Source: JBCDBH01 sp039184055 | GTDB taxonomy: Bacteria > Acidobacteriota > Thermoanaerobaculia > Multivoradales > J023 | Assembly: GCA_039184055.1 (NCBI GenBank) | Contig: JBCDBH010000326.1 | Location: forward strand, 1-6,661 | Length of the DNA: 6,661 bases | Direction: 5' to 3' | Shown here: positions 1 to 5,821 of the stretch, one piece after another | How the letters are laid out: every line of letters starts with the position of its first letter | Position numbering within the stretch: the first letter of the stretch is position 1 | Position numbers and translations under genes: made by a program | Notes under the pieces: model-generated | What the model saw: the letters and a program-made list of their open reading frames with translations, nothing else | Databases searched by the model: none | Told to the model about the DNA's origin: nothing

Positions 1-1281
1 GGCGCGCAGCGTCTCGACCGCGACGAACGACGCGGCAAAGCTGTCGATCGTCGCCCGGGTCGGTGAGAAATCGAAGCTCACCGGATAATCCTCCACCTCG
101 CCGTCCGTGAACACACCGGTGGCATCGGCAGTGGTCATGGTGTCCGAGCTGACCCGGAACCGAGCATAGGTGTCGTATTGCTGATCGGACGGCAAACCGG
201 ACCATTGAAAACTCAGCGTGGGGTTGGCGGCGGCGGTGGTCTGACAGATGCCGTCGCTGGCATCGAACGCGCCGTCGACCGTGCCGCCCGCCGGGATGTC
301 GAGCCACCCGCACACCGATACCGTGCCGCCGGTCGGATTCACCACCACGACGTCGGCGAACACCGAGTCGCCCGTACCGGACGGTGAGCTGAACGTCACC
401 CCGTCTTCATCGGCGCCATCACCATCGGCCGCCGCGGTCGGAATGCCGTCGTTTTCGATGCCGTCACGGCTCGTTCCGAGCAGCAAACCGTTGGCGAGCG
501 GATGACGCGCGCCATCGTCCACCAGAAGCGTGCCATAGCTGTTGGGGGCGTCGCCAAAATCGATCCGCGTATCGAAATCGAGATCGGTGAGACAGACCAG
601 CTGACCACCCGGATTGGCGTTGGCATCGTCGGTACTGAAGAACTCGACCCGGAAGGTGGTCATCGCCGTGGTGGTGAAGTCGAGATCGATATTGCCGTTC
701 GGGCTGGTGGTGCCCACAGGCGTACCGATTCCCTCGTACCCCTGCATATAGGTCTCGTTGTCGAGCGCGACGGCCGATCCGATCGACACCACGGCGGCAC
801 TATTTCGTTGATTGACTCCGTTGGCGAAAATCTCCACGCCGTCGTCGAAGGTGCCCGAGTCGACGTCGAGCAGGCTCAGGGTGAGACCGGTCACCGGTGG
901 TGAGAAACCGAGGCTGAGAATCACCTTGTCATCGGGATCGTCGTTGCCGTTGTTGAACCCCATGCACGCGTTGCCGACCTCGCCACCCTGGCTGCCGGCC
1001 TCGTAGCTGAGAAAGTCGGCTCCGAAAGCCGCGACGAACGAGCCACCATCCGTCACGGTGCTCCAGGTTATGGTCATCTCTGTGCCACCGTCGGAGAACG
1101 TCGTGCCGGTCGGAATCGCTGCTTCGTCGGCGATTCCGAGCTCGTCCCACCCGATCGTCGACGTCTGAGCGGCCACGGGAACCGCGCCGATCGCCACCAT
1201 CGTCATAACGAGAAGCCCACGAAGCAAACGGCCGTCTAGAAAGAGCCTGAGCTCGCGCCCTGGATCACGGTGCGTGGGCAT
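1..1281 (-). CDS. Secreted GEVED-domain protein (C-terminus beyond window)
   Basis: This gene is visible for 427 codons and runs off the left edge, so the C-terminus is missing. The frame has no stop from the ATG at 1281 to base 1. Residues 1-38 look like a signal peptide: a basic N-region, a hydrophobic stretch around 19-36 and a V-A-A|Q cleavage site after residue 38. Residues about 42-235 form an Asp/Gly/Thr-rich, probably beta-sandwich domain with acidic turns such as NDDPDD. A second module begins with DFGDAPNSYGT at about 241-251 followed by DDGARH, and ends with DGEVEDYPV at 393-401, the hallmark pair of GEVED-domain proteins. After it, residues from about 407 (TRATIDSFAAS) resemble the start of an FN3-like segment often found after GEVED modules. 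The start overlaps the radical SAM stop by 17 nt and has an AGGA-type ribosome site in the upstream gene. The role is unknown; exported surface, adhesive or cargo-binding protein is inference. No anchor or sorting signal can be judged because the end is missing. Confidence 0.85.
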   Translation of the reverse strand, partial: MPTHRDPGRELRLFLDGRLLRGLLVMTMVAIGAVPVAAQTSTIGWDELGIADEAAIPTGTTFSDGGTEMTITWSTVTDGGSFVAAFGADFLSYEAGSQGGEVGNACMGFNNGNDDPDDKVILSLGFSPPVTGLTLSLLDVDSGTFDDGVEIFANGVNQRNSAAVVSIGSAVALDNETYMQGYEGIGTPVGTTSPNGNIDLDFTTTAMTTFRVEFFSTDDANANPGGQLVCLTDLDFDTRIDFGDAPNSYGTLLVDDGARHPLANGLLLGTSRDGIENDGIPTAAADGDGADEDGVTFSSPSGTGDSVFADVVVVNPTGGTVSVCGWLDIPAGGTVDGAFDASDGICQTTAAANPTLSFQWSGLPSDQQYDTYARFRVSSDTMTTADATGVFTDGEVEDYPVSFDFSPTRATIDSFAASFVAVETLRA

Positions 1282-2356
1282 ACTTCTCGTCCTCGTGAGC
1301 ATGGAGCGCGGACATCGACGACGGCCGCCCACCGATGGTTGTGAGCCGGTCTGAGAATGTGTCTGGCTGAGACGAACAGGAACAGCCTTTTTGTTCGAGC
1401 CCCGGGCAGTACATCGGTGCGCCCAGAATCGACAGCGGCCCTTCGCGTTCGACGCGATCCGCGGCGTCTCGAGACAGCCGCCGGGCGTCACGAAACACAT
1501 GGGAGCGCCAGATGTCTCGAATCGATTCGTCGTGCACATTGCCCGCGGCAGAGCGGAGGTGGAGACAGGGAAACACGCTGCCGAACGGATCGATCAAGAC
1601 CTCATCGGTGCCGGCACCACACACACCCTTCTTCCGTGCTCCGTTCTGACTCGGAACCGGCGCGCACTCCATGTCCGCCACGGTCCGCGTGCGACGTTCA
1701 GCCGCGATCGCCAGCAAGGTCGTCCAGCCCTCGGTCGACGGCTGGATCTGGAGCGGGGTCCGGTCACCATCGTCGCGAGGACCGACCGGGCCTTGGAAAC
1801 GCAACGGAACGCCGAGTCGATCGGCGAGCGCGAACATGTCCGCGATCTGGTGTTCGTTCCACGCCGTCAGTGTGGTGACGAAACGTGGCCGCAAACCGAG
1901 CTCGACGAGCTCGGGAATGGCGTCGATCAGCCGGTCGAAGCTTCCAGCGACCCTGGTTTGCCGCTCGTGTGTCTCACGGGTGGCACCGTGCAGGCTGATC
2001 TCGGTTTCGAGTGGATCGACCTCCCGCTTGACACGCTCGGCGATCCGGCCACGCAGACCATGACCACCGGTCTTGATACGGATCACGAAACCCCGTTCGC
2101 GTGCCGCCCGACCGATGGCGAAGAAATCCTTGTGCACCAACGGCTCGCCACCCGTCAAACAAAGAAAGAGCACCTGCATCGCCGCCAGATCGTCGAGCAA
2201 GCTCAGATAGTCGTTCAACTCCAGTCGCCGGCCACGAAGACCGCGATCGTTGTAGCAAAAGAAGCAGTCCAGATTGCACGCGTAGGTGAGCTCCAACATG
2301 GCGCTGTGCAACCAACCTTGCTCGGCGAGACCCGGTTTGACGACGTGGTGATACAT
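1265..2356 (-). CDS. Radical SAM/SPASM peptide-modifying enzyme
   Basis: This 363-residue protein is a radical SAM enzyme with a SPASM domain. The 4Fe-4S/SAM motif is CNLDCFFC, with Cys at 27, 31 and 34, and the SAM-binding TGGEP is at 68-72. The C-terminal part carries Cys at 231, 246, 264, 317, 325 and 327 around a classical SPASM stretch (DPFGSVFPC, then GNVHDESIRDIW), expected to hold auxiliary Fe-S clusters. Related enzymes make thioether or C-C crosslinks in ribosomal peptides (sactipeptide, ranthipeptide, PqqE, mycofactocin types), often together with a PqqD-like partner, which is encoded directly upstream here. I start it at the ATG at 2356: an AGGGGAG site lies 5 nt before it and the ATG overlaps the PqqD stop as TGATG. 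An in-frame extension to 2446 would lie inside the PqqD gene and has an Arg-rich, shadow-like sequence. The last 30 residues are His/Ser-rich and not part of the fold. The reaction is not shown by the sequence; the family assignment is firm. Confidence 0.93.
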   Translation of the reverse strand: MYHHVVKPGLAEQGWLHSAMLELTYACNLDCFFCYNDRGLRGRRLELNDYLSLLDDLAAMQVLFLCLTGGEPLVHKDFFAIGRAARERGFVIRIKTGGHGLRGRIAERVKREVDPLETEISLHGATRETHERQTRVAGSFDRLIDAIPELVELGLRPRFVTTLTAWNEHQIADMFALADRLGVPLRFQGPVGPRDDGDRTPLQIQPSTEGWTTLLAIAAERRTRTVADMECAPVPSQNGARKKGVCGAGTDEVLIDPFGSVFPCLHLRSAAGNVHDESIRDIWRSHVFRDARRLSRDAADRVEREGPLSILGAPMYCPGLEQKGCSCSSQPDTFSDRLTTIGGRPSSMSALHAHEDEKYAHAP

Positions 2357-2631
2357 CAAGACTCCCCTACCAACCAGCCGAGCTCGACCAGCTCGTCGAG
2401 ATACGCACCGAGGTCCCGGTCGGCACGACTGGGCTCGATCCCCCACGTCGTGGCCAGTGAGCGCACCAGCTCCTCCCGCGCCATATGGCCGTCACGAATC
2501 CAGGCCAGTACCTGACCGCCGACTCGGTTGACCACGGCGATGGTGGAATCCTGCTGATTCACCACGACACAGCCATCGGGTACGACACGAAAACGGACGT
2601 CCTCACTGAGTGACAAATCGGTCTGCGTCAT
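2356..2631 (-). CDS. PqqD-family peptide chaperone (RiPP recognition element)
   Basis: This 91-residue protein has the length and pattern of stand-alone PqqD-type RiPP recognition elements. Alternating hydrophobic strands (VRFRVV, CVVVN, TIAVVN) at about 12-35 lead into the turn NRVGGQVLAWI at 35-45, a helix with Glu/Arg/Leu at 51-63, and a C-terminal helix (DLGAYLDELVELGWLV) at 73-88, as in the PqqD winged-helix fold. Such proteins bind a precursor leader as an edge strand and present it to a modifying enzyme, usually a radical SAM/SPASM protein. The gene is tied to its neighbours: its ATG overlaps the kinase stop (ATGA) and its TGA overlaps the radical SAM start (TGATG). An AAAGGG stretch precedes the start. 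NCBI describes a PqqD-type partner for HprK-related kinase A systems, which fits this neighbourhood; the peptide upstream is the obvious candidate ligand. Confidence 0.88.
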   Translation of the reverse strand: MTQTDLSLSEDVRFRVVPDGCVVVNQQDSTIAVVNRVGGQVLAWIRDGHMAREELVRSLATTWGIEPSRADRDLGAYLDELVELGWLVGES

Positions 2632-3656
2632 GCTGGCCCTTTCTCTTCGATCGCGTCGATCACGTCGTGGAAGGATGCGTTCTTCGGTGTCGAGAGCTCG
2701 TCCATCGGTACCGTGCCGAGCAGGGAGATCGCGCTTTCGAGCACGTGGTCGCCACGCCTCTTGTCAGCGTTGACATATGGGCAGCACACGAGCAATCGCG
2801 CCAGCCGGGTTCGATACGGCAACCGACGACGGTCGATGTCGCTCCCCTGGTGCAACCAGAACATCGAGGTGACGGTCGTGTCGCCACCACGATCGCCGCC
2901 GTCGTCCAGCGCCGTGGGATCGGGCCTCATCTCACCCCAGAACGGCGCGGCGAGGACCCGATAGCCCGAGGCGTCGGGTACGACGATCGCGACATCGTCG
3001 CTGAGCACCCGGTAGCCGGCCGCCGCGGCGCGGCGTGACATGGTGGTTTTCCCGGCGCCCGAGCGCCCGACGAAGAGCAGCACCCCACGGCGAGTCGCGA
3101 CCGCGGCGCTGTGCAGGAGAAGACCGCCGCGCGCCAACACACTGAAGGCCGTGAGCACCCGCAGCACGTTCTCGAAGATGATCGGCTCGACGGTCAGCAT
3201 CTCGTCTCGCGACACGACCGTGCTGGCGTGTCCAGGCTCGAGATGGATCGAGGCTCGGAAACCCAAGCCTTCGATCGTGACGTGACCCTCGCCACTTTCC
3301 ATGTGCGGGGTGTAGAGGCCGTTGTCGACATACCGTGATGGAGGCGTGACCAGCTCGCGATCGGGTCGAAAGTGGATCGACCACGCACCCGACGATGCCG
3401 ACTCGTTCGGCGATGGGTCGAGAGTCCATCCGCCGTAGCGATCGTGTAGCCCAGTCGCCTGGGCGGGCGACAAACCGTGCAACCTCAGCTCGAGCTCCGC
3501 CACGTGCAGCGCAACCGTGATGTCACCCCAACCGAGGCCGGCGGGCACCGGCGCGTCATCGGTGGTCGCCGTAACCGAGCGGAACCGGCGAGTGTTCCGA
3601 GGCGATGGTTGCCGACCCGCTGCCTCGGTATGACTCCGAGGTACGGCCATGATCAT
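2628..3656 (-). CDS. HprK-related serine kinase
   Basis: This 342-residue protein has the catalytic core of HPr kinase/phosphorylase relatives in its second half. LLLHSAAV is at 179-186, the P-loop GRSGAGKTT at 197-205, the acidic pair SDD at 219-221 (equivalent to the catalytic/Mg-binding DD of HprK), and PFWGE at 238-242. The N-terminal ~160 residues are not the HprK DRTGG-type domain that I could recognise; they are beta-rich and may form a substrate-binding part. The start ATG overlaps the stop of the upstream peptide gene (ATGA) and there is no strong ribosome site, so translation is probably coupled. A second ATG two codons later is possible. Kinases of this superfamily in lasso peptide clusters phosphorylate the C-terminal Ser of the precursor (paeninodin type), and HprK-related kinases A/B occur with PqqD-like proteins. 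The substrate here is unproven; the upstream peptide ends in Ser and is the leading candidate. Confidence 0.87.
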   Translation of the reverse strand: MIMAVPRSHTEAAGRQPSPRNTRRFRSVTATTDDAPVPAGLGWGDITVALHVAELELRLHGLSPAQATGLHDRYGGWTLDPSPNESASSGAWSIHFRPDRELVTPPSRYVDNGLYTPHMESGEGHVTIEGLGFRASIHLEPGHASTVVSRDEMLTVEPIIFENVLRVLTAFSVLARGGLLLHSAAVATRRGVLLFVGRSGAGKTTMSRRAAAAGYRVLSDDVAIVVPDASGYRVLAAPFWGEMRPDPTALDDGGDRGGDTTVTSMFWLHQGSDIDRRRLPYRTRLARLLVCCPYVNADKRRGDHVLESAISLLGTVPMDELSTPKNASFHDVIDAIEEKGPA

Positions 3657-3847
3657 GATCCGAGGGTGCCACAGGTCGGTGGCCCGACTTTGCCAAAGCC
3701 ACCGGTCGCGGGTGCACAGGTCGCGGCGGCGAGCTCCAGAGGCTCGATCGACAGCACTTTGGGTGGCTCATAGGAGAGTGACTCGTCACCGGTGGTGACC
3801 GCGCGATCGGACGGTTCGTACGGGAGAACAGTATCTTCTCGGCTCAT
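3653..3847 (-). CDS. Putative RiPP precursor peptide, two Cys and C-terminal Ser
   Basis: This 64-residue peptide heads the operon. It is acidic in its N-terminal two thirds and free of Cys there, then changes after LELAAA (37-42) to a small-residue, Gly/Pro/Thr-rich C-terminus with Cys44 and Cys59, 14 residues apart, both preceded by Thr, and ends in GTLGS with Ser64 last. This leader/core contrast, the size and the adjacent PqqD and radical SAM genes support a RiPP precursor. The leader holds YEP at 10-12 and 26-28 and IEP at 34-36; YEPPKV (26-31) resembles the Y-x2-P-x-L leader element bound by PqqD-like proteins in lasso systems. I chose the ATG at 3847; its GGAG lies only 2 nt away, which is poor spacing. 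The frame stays open up to a GTG at 3949, and a TTG at 3907 lies 12 nt after a GGGGGA, so a longer N-terminus is possible. Its stop overlaps the kinase start (ATGA). I do not recognise a named family. Confidence 0.72.
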   Translation of the reverse strand: MSREDTVLPYEPSDRAVTTGDESLSYEPPKVLSIEPLELAAATCAPATGGFGKVGPPTCGTLGS

Positions 3848-3908
3848 GTCTCCGTCGATTCGTTCGTTCGTGGCTGATGACCTTTGATGATGTGACCCAT
3901 GTATCAAT

Positions 3909-3937
3909 TTTATCGCTTTTCCCCCATTTCCATTCAA
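3909..3937 (-). promoter_or_regulatory. Alternative sigma-70-like promoter of the peptide operon
   Basis: The minus strand shows TTGAAT (3937-3932), a 17-nt spacer, then GATAAA (3914-3909), each four of six to the -35 and -10 consensus. It overlaps the sigma-54 candidate (its -35 uses the same TTGA), so at most one is likely to be the main promoter, or the two compete. Such partial matches arise by chance in AT-rich spacers. Confidence 0.22.
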
Positions 3938-3948
3938 GATCCATGCCA
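3933..3948 (-). promoter_or_regulatory. Candidate sigma-54 promoter of the peptide operon
   Basis: The minus strand reads TGGCATggatcTTGAA, which matches the -24 element TGGCAC in five of six bases and the -12 element TTGCA in four of five, at the exact spacing. The mismatch replaces the normally conserved C of the -12 GC, so strength is doubtful. It would start transcription near 3922, about 75 nt before the peptide ATG. A sigma-54 activator gene lies just upstream, which raises the prior. Confidence 0.35.
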
Positions 3949-4019
3949 CTCACACTAGGCATCTACGCTCTCGCCTCACACCCAATCACCACCCGATGAT
4001 GCAAATCAATTCTTCTTTT

Positions 4020-4045
4020 CGAGAATCAGTACACTTATACGAGAA
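4020..4045. repeat. CGAGAA direct repeats 20 bp apart
   Basis: CGAGAA occurs at 4020-4025 and again at 4040-4045, start to start 20 bp, about two helical turns, in the AT-rich spacer some 80-100 bp upstream of the candidate sigma-54 promoter. The spacing would suit a DNA-binding protein on one face, but the repeats are only 6 bp and may be chance. Confidence 0.2.
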
Positions 4046-4061
4046 CAAGACTTTCTACCAC

Positions 4062-4075
4062 TGAGCAGTTGAGCA
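4062..4075. repeat. TGAGCA tandem direct repeat
   Basis: TGAGCA-GT-TGAGCA is a perfect 6-bp tandem repeat with a 2-bp gap. It sits about 115-130 bp upstream of the candidate -24 element, the usual distance for enhancer-binding-protein sites, though those sites are normally dyads rather than direct repeats. Confidence 0.22.
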
Positions 4076-4079
4076 ACCC

Positions 4080-4102
4080 AAAATGCCCTGGCGATTCGCC
4101 AG
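4080..4102 (-). terminator. Weak hairpin after the activator gene
   Basis: CTGGCG-AAT-CGCCAG (4102-4088 on the minus strand) is a perfect 6-bp stem with a 3-nt loop, 20 nt after the activator stop, followed by GGCATTTT. The T-run is short, so it is at best a leaky intrinsic terminator and may let some activator transcript enter the peptide operon. Confidence 0.35.
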
Positions 4103-4121
4103 TAGCAGCGCGGGGATATCT

Positions 4122-5540
4122 CTACAGATCGGTGGAATCGAGGGCGAAGCGCTTGATCTTGCGGCTCAGGGTTTTCGCATCGATGCCGAGAATCCTCGCC
4201 GCACGAGCCCGATTCCAACCCGTGTAGCCCAGAACCGTGGCTACGTGTTCTCGGGTGACCTGATCGAGGGATTTCGGCGCGAATCCGTTGTCTGGATCCA
4301 CACGGGTATCTGGAGTCGAGCGTTCCATGGATCGAGACATCCCCAGCTCGGACGACTCCATCGTCGGTGGCAAATGAACGCTTTGAATAAGATGGCTCGA
4401 GGTCAGCACCGTCGCCCTTCGCAACGCATTCTCCAGCTGTCGCACGTTGCCCGGCCAGGCGGCCGCGTTGAGTTGCTGCCAGGCCTCGGTCGAAACCTTG
4501 AATTCGATCCGCCCAGACGGTGAAAAACGCCGCAAAAAATACGTGACCAGGTTTTCGAGATCCTCCATGCGTTCGCGTAGCGGAGGAACCGTCAACTCGA
4601 CGACACTCAGACGATAGTAGAGGTCGGAACGAAAGCGCCCCGCTGACATGGCGCTCTGAAGATCGATATTGGTCGCCGCGATGATACGGACATCGACCCG
4701 CCGGCCTTGGACCGCGCCGATCCGACGGATCTCACCCGAATCGAGCACCTGCAGGAGCTTCGCCTGCATCACCGCTGGCATCTCGCCGATCTCATCGAGG
4801 AAAATCGTCCCACCGTCACCGACCTCGAACAGCCCGGGCTTGGCTTCCGCCGCGCCGGTGAAGGCGCCACGCTCGTAACCAAAGAGCTCGCTTTCCAATA
4901 AATCGCGTGGCAAAGCGCTACAGTTGATCCGCAACCAGGCCTTGTGCGCTCGCCGGCTCTTGGCGTGCAAGAAGGCGGCCAGAAGACCCTTGCCCGTACC
5001 CGTCTCACCACCGATCAACACCGCGGCATCGGTAGCGGCGACACGCTCCGACTCTTTGAGGAGCTGTTGCATCGCAGGCGCGCGGCCCGTTTCGGCAAGC
5101 ACCTCGATCGCGGCATTCGCCTCGGCCGGAGCGGACGGTGTCATCGGTGTCGATACGAGCTCCGCGTCTCGGATGACGCGAAGGGCGTTGCAGGATGCCG
5201 CAAGCGCGCCATCGAGACTCTGACCCGCTCGAACCACGAACACGGGACGATGGGACGTGTCACCGATGAGATCGAGTGCCTCGATGGCGCTCGCCCCCGA
5301 AAGGTCCCGGATGTCGAGAACCAGAACATCGAACGGCTCGTCGATGCGACGCCCAGCAAGCTCGCTTGGCGAGCGCGCCGCGATCAAATTTGCATCACAC
5401 GGCACGCTCGAATTCGAAATGGGTCTTCCAGTCAGGACGCCAATGACCGGCTGCTTCATCACCTTGATGCCACACTCACGATAGATCTTTTCCTCGCTTC
5501 CGCTATAGATTCGTTCGACCACGCACACATCACGCGTCAC
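4122..5540 (-). CDS. Sigma-54-dependent transcriptional activator (NtrC family)
   Basis: This 472-residue protein is a bacterial enhancer-binding protein. The AAA+ domain spans about 150-392: Walker A GGETGTGKG at 177-185 (the usual Glu after Lys is Gly), the sigma-54 contact loop GAFTGA at 225-230, Walker B GTIFLDE at 244-250, the arginine-finger region around FRSDLYYR at 303-310, and WPGNVRQLEN at 362-371. A Fis-type helix-turn-helix lies at about 436-465 (GWNRARAARILGIDAKTLSRKIKRF region). Residues 31-130 look like a receiver fold: Asp76 in VLVLDIRD sits where a phospho-acceptor would, but the N-terminal acidic pair and the conserved Lys are not evident, so it is probably a degenerate receiver that senses by other means. 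I start at the GTG at 5540, with GGAAG 9 nt upstream; an ATG at 5459 (residue 28), just after AAGGTG, is a real alternative and leaves all domains intact. No histidine kinase is in the window. Likely targets are the two candidate -24/-12 promoters nearby. Confidence 0.93.
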   Translation of the reverse strand: MTRDVCVVERIYSGSEEKIYRECGIKVMKQPVIGVLTGRPISNSSVPCDANLIAARSPSELAGRRIDEPFDVLVLDIRDLSGASAIEALDLIGDTSHRPVFVVRAGQSLDGALAASCNALRVIRDAELVSTPMTPSAPAEANAAIEVLAETGRAPAMQQLLKESERVAATDAAVLIGGETGTGKGLLAAFLHAKSRRAHKAWLRINCSALPRDLLESELFGYERGAFTGAAEAKPGLFEVGDGGTIFLDEIGEMPAVMQAKLLQVLDSGEIRRIGAVQGRRVDVRIIAATNIDLQSAMSAGRFRSDLYYRLSVVELTVPPLRERMEDLENLVTYFLRRFSPSGRIEFKVSTEAWQQLNAAAWPGNVRQLENALRRATVLTSSHLIQSVHLPPTMESSELGMSRSMERSTPDTRVDPDNGFAPKSLDQVTREHVATVLGYTGWNRARAARILGIDAKTLSRKIKRFALDSTDL

Positions 5541-5644
5541 TGACTCGAACTTCCAACAGATTCATCCACCTAGGTACATCCTAACATGGATCATGCGCCC
5601 AAGATCGCACAAATCATGCATCAATAACATACACACGCACGCAA

Positions 5645-5679
5645 TCTCCTTTATAGAGATATCCCTCTACACAAGGAGA
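5645..5679. repeat. 35-bp imperfect palindrome upstream of the activator gene
   Basis: TCTCCTT at 5645-5651 is mirrored by AAGGAGA at 5673-5679, and inside it TAGAG at 5654-5658 by CTCTA at 5665-5669, with 2-3 unpaired bases between. It lies 105-140 bp upstream of the activator start and downstream of the strong hairpin. It may be an operator or enhancer site for the activator (autoregulation), or a structured leader if the transcript includes it. No clear promoter for the activator gene was found next to it. Confidence 0.4.
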
Positions 5680-5699
5680 CACATCATCGCGCCACCCGC

Positions 5700-5759
5700 G
5701 CCGGAAAGAACGAGGGCGAGGAGTGGCACTAGAGGGGATCGAGACGCCACTCCCCGCCC
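5700..5759 (-). terminator. Probable terminator after the TPR-like gene
   Basis: The arms 5714-5727 and 5746-5759 form a 14-bp stem. On the minus strand the single imperfect pair is G-U, while on the plus strand it is A-C, so the RNA hairpin is more stable in the direction of the genes. The loop is 18 nt. It is followed in that direction by TCGTTCTTTCC, only moderately T-rich. It lies 63 nt after the TPR-like gene stop and separates that gene from the activator gene. Confidence 0.55.
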
Positions 5760-5821
5760 ATCGCCTACAGCCTATGAGTGATCAACGGCACAGACCAGCC
5801 GATATCGGAGACAAAAATCGA

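Noticed and set aside
502..903. A 133-codon plus-strand frame within the GEVED gene
   Set aside because: Antisense to a continuous 427-codon frame with signal peptide and GEVED motifs.
2357..2446. N-terminal extension of the radical SAM protein by 30 codons
   Set aside because: It lies wholly within the PqqD gene, is Arg-rich, and the ATG at 2356 has a strong, well-spaced ribosome site.
1391..2515. A 374-codon plus-strand open frame opposite the radical SAM and PqqD genes
   Set aside because: It is antisense to two well-supported genes, has no domain I recognise, and its Arg/Gln/Thr-rich composition is typical of the complementary frame of high-GC coding DNA.
2610..3038. A 142-codon plus-strand frame opposite the kinase gene
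   Set aside because: Shadow of the HprK-related kinase gene, which has clear catalytic motifs on the other strand.
3653..3847. Classical lasso peptide precursor
   Set aside because: The leader has a lasso-like Y-x2-P element and the kinase fits, but the core lacks a clear Gly1-to-Asp/Glu ring pattern, contains no acidic residue after the leader, and no cyclase or protease gene is present in the window.
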